The notes under the pieces: model-generated | The model's input: only the letters and a program-made list of their open reading frames with translations | Told to the model about the DNA's origin: nothing | The model's database searches: none | Shown: piece by piece, positions 8,509 to 16,628 of the stretch | Numbering within the stretch: the stretch's first letter is position 1 | Layout of the letters: each line of letters begins with the position of its first letter | Translations under genes and position numbers: made by a program | NCBI GenBank assembly: GCA_947501845.1 | Contig: CANMXP010000001.1 | Location: 248,001 to 312,000, forward strand | DNA from: an uncultured Flavobacteriaceae bacterium | GTDB lineage: Bacteria > Bacteroidota > Bacteroidia > Flavobacteriales > Flavobacteriaceae | Length of the DNA stretch: 64,000 bases | Reading direction: 5' to 3'

Positions 8509-9324
8509 ATGGAAAAATTACCGAAAATTGCATTACCTGTAATTATTGTTGCAATAATACTAGTTGTGGTATTAGCTAAATCGGCCGTAACCATAGGTTC
8601 TGGTGAAGCTGGAGTTCTTTATAAAACATTCGACAATGGTGTTGTTACAGATCAACCGCCATTAGGAGAAGGTTTTCATATTGTAGCGCCTTGGAATAAA
8701 GTTATTATCTATGAAGTGCGTCAACAAGAGCTTTTTGAAAAAATGAAAGTACTTTCATCAAACGGATTAGAAATTCAAATTGATGCTTCTGCATGGTACG
8801 AGCCTATTTATAATGATTTAGGAAACTTACATCAATCATTAGGTGAAAATTATTTACAACGTGTTATCCAGCCAGCCATCCGTAGTGCAGCTCGTAGTGT
8901 TGTTGGTCGATATACACCAGAGCAACTGTATTCTAGTAAGCGTGACGCTATTCAAGATGAAATTTTTGCTGAAACAAAAAAGATTCTCGATAAGCAATAT
9001 GTTCAATTAAATGAAGTCTTGGTAAGAGATGTTACCTTACCTAATACCATCAAAGAAGCTATTGAGCGTAAATTGAGGCAAGAGCAAGAATCTTTAGAAT
9101 ATGAATTTAGATTGGTTACAGCTGCTAAAGAAGCAGAAAAAGTAATTATTGAAGCAGAAGGGAAAGCAGAATCAAACAGGATTTTGAGCGCGTCTTTGAC
9201 AGATAAAATTTTGCAAGACAAAGGTATTGATGCTACAATGAAGTTAGCAGAGTCTCCAAATAGCAAGGTGATCGTTATTGGTTCTGGCGATAGTGGATTA
9301 CCAATAATACTTGGAAATCAATAA
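8509..9324 (+). CDS. Prohibitin/SPFH-domain membrane protein
   Basis: The 271-residue protein has one N-terminal transmembrane helix (residues 7-25), a SPFH/band 7 domain (about 28-205, with GEAGVLYKTFDNG and GEGFHIVAPW), and a C-terminal coiled-coil rich in EAE/AKEAEK. Prohibitin-like proteins form membrane ring assemblies and can chaperone or restrain membrane proteases; the substrate here is unknown. It is probably co-transcribed with the VWA gene upstream. A long hairpin follows its stop codon. Confidence 0.88.
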   Translation: MEKLPKIALPVIIVAIILVVVLAKSAVTIGSGEAGVLYKTFDNGVVTDQPPLGEGFHIVAPWNKVIIYEVRQQELFEKMKVLSSNGLEIQIDASAWYEPIYNDLGNLHQSLGENYLQRVIQPAIRSAARSVVGRYTPEQLYSSKRDAIQDEIFAETKKILDKQYVQLNEVLVRDVTLPNTIKEAIERKLRQEQESLEYEFRLVTAAKEAEKVIIEAEGKAESNRILSASLTDKILQDKGIDATMKLAESPNSKVIVIGSGDSGLPIILGNQ

Positions 9325-9339
9325 AAATAATATTCTCAA

Positions 9340-9833
9340 TAATTATAAACAGTAATTACATTTATATGTAGTTGCTGTTTATAATTAAAAAAGACTTCCG
9401 AAATAACAGCTAATTCTTCAGAGTCAACGACAAAGTTTTTTTAATTTCTTTACTTACTGGGCATCCTAAATTTTGACCGTTAGCATCAAAAGAATCGACT
9501 AAGAGTTCTCATTTATTATTGAAAATCAAACAAAACGGAATACCAGATTTGTACATCCCTAACACCAGCATTTTCTATATGTTTATTTTTTTAGACTCGA
9601 TTGATTACTAAGTGCTCAATAACGTAATTTTTATTAAACAATTCTTTACATCTAGAATCATCCATTTTTTTTGCACCACCCACACTAAGAGGCATGAAAA
9701 ATTACAAAAACATTTCTATTTTAGCTTGTAAGCTTGCGGTTTCAAGATTTTTTTCGGCACTTTCTTGAATAAAAGCATTATTATGACTAATAAAAAAAAT
9801 GCTAGACAAAGTAAATACGGTTTTTAATTTCAT
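9340..9833 (-). pseudogene. Decayed thioredoxin-like protein gene
   Basis: Reading the minus strand, an ATG at 9833 opens a signal-peptide-like start (MKLKTVFTLSSIFFISH). After stops and frame changes comes CGWCKKMDD (CxxC motif codons at 9684-9673, with TAG directly before them), then KELFNKNYVIEHLVI, then SGIPFCLIFNN, then DANGQNLGCPVSKE, and finally SEELAVISEVFFNYKQ. The order matches secreted thioredoxin-family proteins of Bacteroidota: CGWC active site, IPF cis-Pro loop, GCP region. At least three in-frame stops or shifts show that the gene is dead. It occupies most of an otherwise empty 640-base gap before the his leader. Confidence 0.7.
9341..9386. terminator. Long hairpin after the prohibitin-like gene
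   Basis: The 12-base arms AATTATAAACAG and CTGTTTATAATT enclose a second stem TACAT/ATGTA. The following T run is poor, so termination is likely but not proven; the hairpin also lies at the 3' end of the minus-strand pseudogene. Confidence 0.5.
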
Positions 9834-9919
9834 AATTATGCATTAGATTAATTTATTCTCTAAAATTAAATAAATTTTAAAGTCTATTTAATAATAATTA
9901 TTAAATTTTCAAACTATAA

Positions 9920-9952
9920 TTTGGAACTATGGTTATAAATTATAGATATTTG
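9920..9952 (+). promoter_or_regulatory. Candidate his operon promoter
   Basis: TTTG at 9920-9923, a 21-base spacer and GATATTTG at 9945-9952 approximate the Bacteroidota consensus TTTG / TAnnTTTG, with one mismatch at the first base of the -7 element. Transcription would start near 9958, about 12 bases before the leader peptide. Confidence 0.5.
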
Positions 9953-9969
9953 CACAAATAAAAGAAAAC

Positions 9970-10023
9970 ATGAACTTTATTCAATTACATCATCATTTTC
10001 ATATTTGCTCTCAAGCGAAGTGA
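9970..10023 (+). CDS. hisL: Histidine operon leader peptide
   Basis: A 17-residue frame encodes MNFIQLHHHFHICSQAK, with four His codons within five positions (9988-10002) just before the attenuator. Such a His run in a short ORF upstream of hisG is the hallmark of transcription attenuation: ribosomes stall here when charged His-tRNA is scarce. The stop TGA overlaps the first base of the 3' arm of the pause hairpin. The peptide itself probably has no function. Confidence 0.88.
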   Translation: MNFIQLHHHFHICSQAK

Positions 10024-10088
10024 AAATGTATTGAATAAAATCAACATATTTTTTAAACCCGTTTGAGACAATCAAGCGGGTTTTTTAA
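9994..10088 (+). promoter_or_regulatory. His operon attenuator with pause hairpin, antiterminator and terminator
   Basis: Three pairings can be read. Pause hairpin: CATTTTCA (9994-10001) with TGAAAATG (10021-10028), and inside it TTTGCT (10004-10009) with AGCGAA (10014-10019). Terminator: AAACCCGTTTGA (10055-10066) with TCAAGCGGGTTT (10072-10083) around a 5-base loop, followed by a T run. Antiterminator: CTCAAGCG (10010-10017) with CGTTTGAG (10060-10067), which uses the 5' arm of the terminator and is therefore exclusive with it. A ribosome stalled on the His codons blocks the pause hairpin and frees 10010-10017, allowing read-through into hisG. A ribosome reaching the stop covers that segment and lets the terminator form. 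Confidence 0.88.
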
Positions 10089-10132
10089 TTTTAATTCCAA
10101 ATTGATTGTTTCAAACTCATAAAAACAACAAA

Positions 10133-10990
10133 ATGAGTAAATTAAGGATTGCAGTACAAAAGTCGGGACGTTTAAACGAAGACTCGATGAAAATTTTAAA
10201 AGATATCGGTATTTCTATCGATAATGGTAAAGATCAATTAAAAGCATCAGCCAAAAACTTTCCCGTAGAAGTTTTTTACTTAAGAAACGGAGATATTCCA
10301 CAATACCTTAAAGATGGTGTTGTAGATGCAGCTATTATTGGTGAAAATGTTCTCATCGAAAAGGGGAATGATATTAAAGTTGCCGAAAAATTAGGATTCT
10401 CAACCTGTAGAGTTTGTATTGCTGTACCAAAATCGGTTGATTATAAAGGCATAAAAAATTTAGAGGGCAAACGCATTGCTACATCTTATCCCAATACCGT
10501 TAATCAGTATTTAAAAGCGAATAATATTACTGCCAATCTGCATATCATCAATGGCTCGGTAGAAATTGCACCAAATATAGGCTTAGCAGATGCTATATGT
10601 GACATTGTTTCTAGCGGAAGTACCTTGTTTAAAAACAACCTAAAAGAGGTTGAGATGATTTTAAAGTCGGAAGCCGTATTAGCTATTTCACCGCTTCTTG
10701 GTGACGATAAACAAGCGATTCTTGATAAGATCCAGTTTAGAATTCAATCCGTATTAAAAGGACGTCAATCAAAATATATTCTGTTAAATGCTCCTAACGA
10801 GAAAATTCAAGACATCATTAATGTCTTACCAGGCATGAAAAGTCCAACCGTTCTACCATTAGCACAAGAAGGGTGGAGCTCTGTACATTCCGTTATAAGT
10901 AAAAATGAGTTTTGGGATGTTATTGATGAATTAAAAGCGAATGGTGCTCAAGGTATTTTAGTTTGTCCAATTGAAAAAATGGTGCTTTAA
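10133..10990 (+). CDS. hisG: ATP phosphoribosyltransferase (long form)
   Basis: HisG catalyses the first step of histidine synthesis, joining ATP and PRPP, and is normally inhibited by histidine. The 285-residue length indicates the long form with a C-terminal regulatory domain (about 210-285), so HisZ is not needed. Family motifs include QKSGRLNEDS near the start and DIVSSGSTL in the PRPP site. The frame is open 9 codons further upstream, but MSKLRIAVQKSGRL is the natural start. Expression is controlled by the leader and attenuator directly upstream. Confidence 0.97.
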   Translation: MSKLRIAVQKSGRLNEDSMKILKDIGISIDNGKDQLKASAKNFPVEVFYLRNGDIPQYLKDGVVDAAIIGENVLIEKGNDIKVAEKLGFSTCRVCIAVPKSVDYKGIKNLEGKRIATSYPNTVNQYLKANNITANLHIINGSVEIAPNIGLADAICDIVSSGSTLFKNNLKEVEMILKSEAVLAISPLLGDDKQAILDKIQFRIQSVLKGRQSKYILLNAPNEKIQDIINVLPGMKSPTVLPLAQEGWSSVHSVISKNEFWDVIDELKANGAQGILVCPIEKMVL

Positions 10991-11062
10991 TGCTGAACGG
11001 CTGGTATTAAACGTAGTCGAAATAAGCCGAGTATGTTTCAGTATCTTTCAAATTGATACAAT
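10991..11062. repeat. Decayed palindrome remnants between hisG and hisD
   Basis: The 72-base gap contains TGCTGAAC near its start and GTTTCAGTATC near its end, and between them a fragment resembling the TCGACTACG-type repeat in reverse. It looks like a worn palindromic element related to the TCCTGAA palindromes around the GIY-YIG gene in the same operon. The relation is by eye only. Confidence 0.35.
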
Positions 11063-12346
11063 ATGCAAATTATAAATAATCCAAATAGAGAAAATTGGTC
11101 GCAAATTTTGGAACGACCAACACAAACAGTAGATGATATTGAGGATATAGTGAGTACTATTTTTAATGATGTAATTAAAAATGGGGATACTGCTATAAAT
11201 GAATATACTACGCGTTTTGACGGAGTTGATTTACAATCAAATATCGTTACTAAAGAAGCTATTCAAAAAGCTATAAAAAGTGTTCCTGAAAAGCTTCAAA
11301 AAGCTATAAAGAATGCCAAACAAAACATTGAGGCGTTTCACACAGCTCAAAAGACATCTAAAATAACCGTTGATACCACAAACGGCGTACAATGCTGGCA
11401 GGAAAAACGCCCTATTGAAAAAGTAGGCCTGTACATTCCTGGAGGGACAGCACCCTTATTTTCCACAGTTTTAATGTTAGCTATTCCCGCTCAAATTGCT
11501 GGCTGTAAAGAAATTGTATTATGTTCGCCTCCAAATAAAGAAGGCGAGCTGGCACCAGAAATTCTTTTTGCAGCACAACTTTGTGGCGTTACAAAAATTT
11601 TTAAAGTTGGAGGTATCCAAGCCATTGCTGGATTAACATTTGGGACAGAAACCATTCCTCAGGTTTATAAAATTTTCGGGCCAGGAAATCAATTTGTTAC
11701 CGTTGCCAAACAGCTTGCTACAAAATTTGGAGTTGCCATTGATATGCCTGCAGGACCAAGTGAACTGTTAATAGTTGCTGATGATGAAGCTAATGCATCC
11801 TATATTGCTTCAGATTTATTAAGTCAGGCAGAACATGGTGAGGATAGTCAGGTTATTTTAGTATCGACTTCTAAAAATTTGATTAACTCTGTTTCAGAAG
11901 AAATTGAAAAACAGATTAAAGAATTGCCGAGACAAGCCATTGCAGAAAAAGCAATTGCGAACTCTAAACTCATTTATATAAAAAACAATGAATTAGCACT
12001 TAGTTTAATCAATGAATACGGTCCAGAACACTTTATTATCTGTACTAAAAATGAAGATTTCTATATAAACGGTATAACCAATGCAGGTTCTATATTTATA
12101 GGAGACTATACACCAGAAAGTGCAGGCGATTATGCCTCAGGAACCAATCATACCTTACCCACAAACGGTTTTTCTAAAGCTTATTCTGGGGTAAACTTGG
12201 ATAGTTTTTTAAAGAGTATGACCTTTCAAAAAATATCTAAGGAAGGTTTGTTAAACATTGGCGAAACCATAGAGTTAATGGCAGAAGCTGAGGGCTTACA
12301 AGCACATAAAAATGCTGTAACTATTCGATTAAAAGATTTGAAATAA
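11063..12346 (+). CDS. hisD: Histidinol dehydrogenase
   Basis: HisD oxidises histidinol to histidine in two NAD-dependent steps with zinc. The 427-residue product is full length. It shows GLYIPGGTAPLFSTVLM, the nucleotide-binding region GPGNQFVTVAKQ, the zinc-site segment SQAEHGEDSQ, and EYGPEHFI with the catalytic Glu-His pair. It is second in the his operon, 72 bases after hisG; the gap contains repeat remnants rather than a terminator. Confidence 0.97.
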   Translation: MQIINNPNRENWSQILERPTQTVDDIEDIVSTIFNDVIKNGDTAINEYTTRFDGVDLQSNIVTKEAIQKAIKSVPEKLQKAIKNAKQNIEAFHTAQKTSKITVDTTNGVQCWQEKRPIEKVGLYIPGGTAPLFSTVLMLAIPAQIAGCKEIVLCSPPNKEGELAPEILFAAQLCGVTKIFKVGGIQAIAGLTFGTETIPQVYKIFGPGNQFVTVAKQLATKFGVAIDMPAGPSELLIVADDEANASYIASDLLSQAEHGEDSQVILVSTSKNLINSVSEEIEKQIKELPRQAIAEKAIANSKLIYIKNNELALSLINEYGPEHFIICTKNEDFYINGITNAGSIFIGDYTPESAGDYASGTNHTLPTNGFSKAYSGVNLDSFLKSMTFQKISKEGLLNIGETIELMAEAEGLQAHKNAVTIRLKDLK

Positions 12347-12394
12347 CTTTGTTTTTTCTACTTAGGTAGGAATCTCATGAATCTATTTTTAAAA

Positions 12395-13453
12395 ATGAAA
12401 ACATCAAGTTTCAATATAGATAACTTAATAAGGCCAACCATCAAGGCACTAAAACCTTATTCATCGGCAAGAGATGAATTTCAAGGGAATAGTGATGCTA
12501 TGGTATTTCTGGATGCCAATGAAAATCCATTTGAAAATGGCGTGAATCGTTATCCAGATCCGCAACAAGGCAGCCTAAAGCAGATACTTTCTAAAATGAA
12601 AAGTGTCAACACCAAAAATATCCTTCTAGGAAATGGTAGTGATGAAGTATTAGATCTTATTTTTAGAGCTTTTTGTGAGCCAAATAAAGATAATATTATC
12701 ATATTACCACCAACTTATGGCATGTATAGTGTACTAGCCAATATTAATGCTATCGACATAAAAAAAGTACATCTATCAAACAGTTTTCAACCACAAGTTG
12801 AAACTATTTTGGATACAGCAGATGATAATAGTAAAGTTCTTTTTCTATGCTCACCAAACAATCCAACGGGTAATAGTTTTTCAGATCAGTCCATTGAAGA
12901 ATTACTAAACAAGTTTAATGGAATTGTAGCCATAGACGAAGCTTATATCGATTTTTCAGAAGAAGCTAGTTGGATTAATAGGCTAGAAGAGTTTCCTAAT
13001 TTAATAGTTACCCAAACGCTTTCTAAAGCTTATGGGATGGCTGGAATTAGACTTGGTATTTGCTATGCATCCGCTGAAATCATTTCAGTTTTAAATAGCA
13101 TAAAACCGCCATACAATGTGAATGAATTAACCCAACAAAAGGCTGTTCAACAATTAAGTATAAAGGATCTGGCTAAAAATCAGATCAATGCTATTTTAAA
13201 AGAACGCGCTAATTTAATTTCTGAATTAGAATCGATTGATTTTATTTCAAAAATTTATCCATCAGATGCCAATTTTGTATTAGTTAAGGTTGATGATGCA
13301 ACCAAACGTTATGACCAACTTATAGAAAAAGGTATAGTAGTAAGAAATAGAACCACCCAACCAGGCTGCCAAAATTGTTTAAGATTAACGGTTGGAACCC
13401 AAGAGGAAAATGAAATATTGATAAAAATGCTTTTATTAATATCGAAATCCTGA
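12395..13453 (+). CDS. hisC: Histidinol-phosphate aminotransferase
   Basis: HisC is a PLP-dependent aminotransferase acting on imidazole acetol phosphate. The product is 352 residues from MKTSSFNIDNLIRP; an ATG 18 bases upstream is possible but adds residues unlike the family. Motifs are ANENPF (substrate entry), SPNNPTGN, DEAYIDF and the PLP Lys in TLSKAYGMAGIR (K211). The stop codon TGA is part of the left palindrome that bounds the GIY-YIG gene, so the insertion trimmed or just avoided the 3' end of hisC. Confidence 0.96.
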   Translation: MKTSSFNIDNLIRPTIKALKPYSSARDEFQGNSDAMVFLDANENPFENGVNRYPDPQQGSLKQILSKMKSVNTKNILLGNGSDEVLDLIFRAFCEPNKDNIIILPPTYGMYSVLANINAIDIKKVHLSNSFQPQVETILDTADDNSKVLFLCSPNNPTGNSFSDQSIEELLNKFNGIVAIDEAYIDFSEEASWINRLEEFPNLIVTQTLSKAYGMAGIRLGICYASAEIISVLNSIKPPYNVNELTQQKAVQQLSIKDLAKNQINAILKERANLISELESIDFISKIYPSDANFVLVKVDDATKRYDQLIEKGIVVRNRTTQPGCQNCLRLTVGTQEENEILIKMLLLISKS

Positions 13454-13466
13454 ACTTGTTTCAGGA
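13448..13466. repeat. Left palindrome flanking the GIY-YIG gene
   Basis: TCCTGAA (13448-13454), 5-base loop CTTGT, TTCAGGA (13460-13466). The arms are identical to those of the right palindrome at 13789-13807. It contains the hisC stop codon. Confidence 0.8.
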
Positions 13467-13497
13467 GTTTTTAAAATTAAAATGGCATGTTAATAAT

Positions 13498-13782
13498 TTG
13501 AAACAAAAGTACTATGGCTACATTTTAACTAATAAAAATAGAACGGTGTTAAATATTGGCTATACAAATGATTTAAATAGAAGGATTAGTGAGCACCAAA
13601 AAGGTAAAGGTGCATTGTTTACAAAAAAATACAATGTTTCATCCTTAATATATTATGAGGCATTTGAAAATATATCAGAAGCCAAATCAAGAGAAAAACA
13701 ATTAAAGAATTGGCATAAAGAATGGAAATGGAATCTTATTAAGAATTCCAATTCAGAGTTAAAAACATTGACTATTAATTAA
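13498..13782 (+). CDS. Small GIY-YIG nuclease-domain protein inside the his operon
   Basis: This short protein (about 94 residues) matches the YhbQ-like single-domain GIY-YIG family: YYGYILTNKN for the GIY strand, VLNIGYTNDLNRR for the YIG strand and conserved Arg, then FENISEAKSREKQLKNW with the conserved acidic and basic residues. GIY-YIG domains cut DNA. Two features suggest weakening: no ATG precedes the domain, so TTG at 13498 (or TTG at 13456) must serve as start, and YIG is NIG. It has no role in histidine synthesis and is bounded by matching TCCTGAA-N5-TTCAGGA palindromes, so it looks like an inserted cassette. It lacks a terminator and so lets his transcription pass. Confidence 0.8.
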   Translation: MKQKYYGYILTNKNRTVLNIGYTNDLNRRISEHQKGKGALFTKKYNVSSLIYYEAFENISEAKSREKQLKNWHKEWKWNLIKNSNSELKTLTIN

Positions 13783-13788
13783 ATAAGG

Positions 13789-13807
13789 TCCTGAAATAAA
13801 TTCAGGA
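13789..13807. repeat. Right palindrome flanking the GIY-YIG gene
   Basis: TCCTGAA (13789-13795), loop ATAAA, TTCAGGA (13801-13807). Same arms and loop length as the left copy; only the loop differs. Confidence 0.8.
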
Positions 13808-13824
13808 TCATATAACAAAGTTAT

Positions 13825-14958
13825 ATGAAAAAAGTATTATTTATAGATCGTGACGGTACTATTATCAGAGAACCTGCTGATGAGCAAATAGATGCACTGG
13901 ACAAATTAGAGTTTTACCCTAAAGTGTTTCAATATTTAGCTAAAATAGCTAATGAATTAGATTATGAAATGGTTATGGTAACCAATCAAGATGGCTTAGG
14001 TACAGATGCCTTTCCTGAAAGTGATTTTTGGCCTATTCATAATTTTATAATTAAATGCTTTGAAGACCAAGGCATTGTTTTTAAGGAGCAGTTCATAGAT
14101 AGAACTTTTGCAAAAGATAATGCGCCAACAAGAAAGCCCAACACAGGGTTATTGACAAAATATTTTTCTGATGATTACGATTTAGAGAATTCATTTGTGA
14201 TAGGAGATAGGCTAACAGATATTGAATTGGCTAAAAACTTAGGAGCAAAAGGTATCTTTATAAATGATGAAACACATTTGGGAACTAATGAAATCACTGT
14301 AAAAAGAGACCAGTTAGATCCTTTTATAGCTTTAGAAAGTAATGATTGGAAAAAAATATATACCTTCTTAAAAACCAGTGCACGTACTGGAGAAATTATT
14401 AGAAATACTAATGAAACGAAGATTGCCATTCAAGTAAATCTAGATGGAACAGGGAAAAGTGAAATTAATACAGGACTAGCCTTTTTTGACCATATGCTAG
14501 ATCAAATAGCGCGTCACGGACAAATTGATCTCACCATAAATGTAGATGGGGATTTAGAAGTTGATGAGCACCACACGATCGAAGACACTGCCATCGCATT
14601 AGGGGAGGTGTTTAACACAGCTCTAGGAAATAAATTAGGGATAGAACGTTATGGCTTTTGTTTGCCTATGGACGATTGCTATGCCCAAGCGGCTATCGAC
14701 TTTGGCGGAAGAAATTGGCTCGTATGGGAAGCTGATTTTAAACGTGAAATGATTGGAAAAATGCCAACAGAAATGTTCTATCACTTCTTTAAATCGTTTA
14801 CAGATGGTGCAAAATGCAATTTAAATATTAAGGCAGAAGGACAAAATGAACATCATAAAATAGAAGCTATTTTTAAAGCGTTTGCAAAGGCCATAAAGAT
14901 GGCGGTAAAACGTGATATAGAGAAAATGATTTTACCGTCGACAAAAGGCATGTTATAA
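13825..14958 (+). CDS. hisB: Bifunctional histidinol-phosphatase / imidazoleglycerol-phosphate dehydratase
   Basis: The 377-residue protein joins a HAD-type phosphatase (residues 1 to about 170; DRDGT with D8 and D10, TNQDGLG, and [18 protein letters not shown]) to an IGP dehydratase (about 180-377; [37 protein letters not shown], whose His/Glu residues bind manganese). It supplies steps 6 and 8 of histidine synthesis. It follows the GIY-YIG cassette within the his operon. Confidence 0.97.
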   Translation: MKKVLFIDRDGTIIREPADEQIDALDKLEFYPKVFQYLAKIANELDYEMVMVTNQDGLGTDAFPESDFWPIHNFIIKCFEDQGIVFKEQFIDRTFAKDNAPTRKPNTGLLTKYFSDDYDLENSFVIGDRLTDIELAKNLGAKGIFINDETHLGTNEITVKRDQLDPFIALESNDWKKIYTFLKTSARTGEIIRNTNETKIAIQVNLDGTGKSEINTGLAFFDHMLDQIARHGQIDLTINVDGDLEVDEHHTIEDTAIALGEVFNTALGNKLGIERYGFCLPMDDCYAQAAIDFGGRNWLVWEADFKREMIGKMPTEMFYHFFKSFTDGAKCNLNIKAEGQNEHHKIEAIFKAFAKAIKMAVKRDIEKMILPSTKGML

Positions 14959-15032
14959 AATTTAAAAATTCAGATAGACGAATTACGAATTTACACCTCG
15001 TAAACCTGATATTATAAAAACCAAAAAATCAA

Positions 15033-15614
15033 GTGAAATTAGTCATTATTAACTATGGTGCTGGAAACATTAAAAGCATTCAATTTGCTTTTAAACGCTT
15101 AGGGATTGACGCTGTTTTATCAAATAATCCAGAAGAAATTTTAGCTGCAGACAAAATTATTTTCCCTGGTGTTGGTGAAGCAAGTTCTGCCATGACCATG
15201 CTTAAAGAGAGTGGATTAGATAAGCTTATTCCTAATTTAAAACAGCCCGTTTTGGGGATCTGTCTTGGTATGCAATTATTATGCGAATCAACCGAAGAGG
15301 GACATACAAAAGGTCTTGGTATATTTAGAACAAAAGTAAAACGCTTTAGCAATGATGTAAAAGTGCCACAAATGGGGTGGAATGTTATCAAAGACCTGAA
15401 ATCTAATTTATTTTTTGGGATTAAAGAGAATGAATATATGTATTTAGTACATAGTTATTACGCAGAACACTGTGATGAAACTATTGCAAAAACTGATTAT
15501 GGTATTAATTATGCTTCAGCTTTGCAACACAATAATTTCTATGGTGTACAGTTTCACCCAGAAAAGAGTAGTTTAGCAGGTGTTAAGATTTTACAGAATT
15601 TTTTAGAACTCTAA
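15033..15614 (+). CDS. hisH: Imidazole glycerol phosphate synthase, glutaminase subunit
   Basis: HisH releases ammonia from glutamine and channels it to HisF. The 193-residue class I glutamine amidotransferase has GICLGMQLL with nucleophile C77 and QFHPEKS with the His-Glu pair. The start codon is GTG, giving MKLVIINYGAGNIKS, the family start. The hisF partner is encoded about 1 kb downstream. Confidence 0.95.
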   Translation: MKLVIINYGAGNIKSIQFAFKRLGIDAVLSNNPEEILAADKIIFPGVGEASSAMTMLKESGLDKLIPNLKQPVLGICLGMQLLCESTEEGHTKGLGIFRTKVKRFSNDVKVPQMGWNVIKDLKSNLFFGIKENEYMYLVHSYYAEHCDETIAKTDYGINYASALQHNNFYGVQFHPEKSSLAGVKILQNFLEL

Positions 15615-15633
15615 ATTATATTAATTAGCTTTC

Positions 15634-15810
15634 ATGAATGAAATAGATAAAAAAACGATACTTGAAACTTACAAATGAATTAAAGTTGAAAAGTATAAAG
15701 ATGATGAAAATTTATCTTGGGAAGAACGCTATAAGAATTTAGAAAAGCATCATATAGAAGAAACTACATTCTTGATTAAGAAGATAAGAGAAGTTGTTAA
15801 AAATATTTGA
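15634..15810 (+). pseudogene. Small ORF of unknown family with an in-frame stop
   Basis: A 59-codon frame runs MNEIDKKTILETYK, stop (TGA 15676-15678), IKVEKYKDDENLSWEERYKN and on to KKIREVVKNI. A single TGG-to-TGA change would restore one continuous, charged, helical protein of about 58 residues, so this is probably a recent nonsense mutation. Alternatively the second part could be made from an internal start, but no ATG follows the stop in frame. I do not recognise the family. It sits between hisH and hisA and is not a histidine gene. Confidence 0.5.
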
Positions 15811-15869
15811 CAGACCATAATGAGCGCCAAAATGTCTCAATTATAAAGTAGTATTAATTAAAAAAGTCC

Positions 15870-15883
15870 CCTGCCTTCGCAGG
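15870..15883. repeat. Short palindrome directly upstream of hisA
   Basis: CCTGC, loop CTTC, GCAGG, ending 7 bases before the hisA ATG where a ribosome binding site would be expected. Confidence 0.5.
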
Positions 15884-15890
15884 AAATATC

Positions 15891-16625
15891 ATGAGAATAA
15901 TACCAGCCATAGACATAATCGACGGAAAATGCGTTCGATTAACCAAAGGAGATTACGACACTAAAAAAGTGTATAATGAAAACCCTTTAGAGGTTGCGAA
16001 GATGTTTGAAGACTCTGGCATTGAATACCTGCATTTGGTTGATTTAGATGGCGCAAAGGCAAAACATATTGTGAATTACAAAATACTAGAGCAAATAGCG
16101 TCTAAAACAAGTCTTAAAATAGATTTTGGAGGTGGCTTGAAAACAAATGAAGATTTACATATTGCTTTTAATTCTGGTGCAAAACAGATTACAGGAGGAA
16201 GCATTGCTGTTAAAGACCCTGAAACATTTGAAGGTTGGATTAATAAATATGGCGCCGAAAAAATTATTTTAGGTGCCGATAGTGACCAAGGGAAAATATC
16301 CATTAGTGGTTGGATGGAGCAAAGCAAGGAAGACGTTATTCCGTTTATTAAATCTTATCAAAAGAAAAGCATCAAATATGTTATTTGTACAGATATTTCA
16401 AAGGACGGTATGCTTGAAGGGCCATCAATTGAATTGTATAAGCAAATTATTTCAGAATGTACCAACAGCAGTAATGATCAATCCATTAGGTTAATCGCAT
16501 CTGGTGGTATTTCATCTATTGAGGAGTTACCTGCTTTAAAAGAAATTGGCTGTGAAGGTGTCATAATAGGAAAGGCTATTTATGAAAATAGAATAAGCCT
16601 GTACGAATTAGAAAAATTTATATAA
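15891..16625 (+). CDS. hisA: ProFAR isomerase (HisA)
   Basis: HisA performs the Amadori rearrangement of ProFAR. The 244-residue TIM barrel has [17 protein letters not shown] with D8, DFGGGLKT for phosphate binding, the second catalytic Asp region [15 protein letters not shown], and ASGGISS for the second phosphate site. A palindrome lies just before its start. It is followed after 3 bases by hisF, indicating tight coupling. Confidence 0.96.
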   Translation: MRIIPAIDIIDGKCVRLTKGDYDTKKVYNENPLEVAKMFEDSGIEYLHLVDLDGAKAKHIVNYKILEQIASKTSLKIDFGGGLKTNEDLHIAFNSGAKQITGGSIAVKDPETFEGWINKYGAEKIILGADSDQGKISISGWMEQSKEDVIPFIKSYQKKSIKYVICTDISKDGMLEGPSIELYKQIISECTNSSNDQSIRLIASGGISSIEELPALKEIGCEGVIIGKAIYENRISLYELEKFI

Positions 16626-16628
16626 TAC

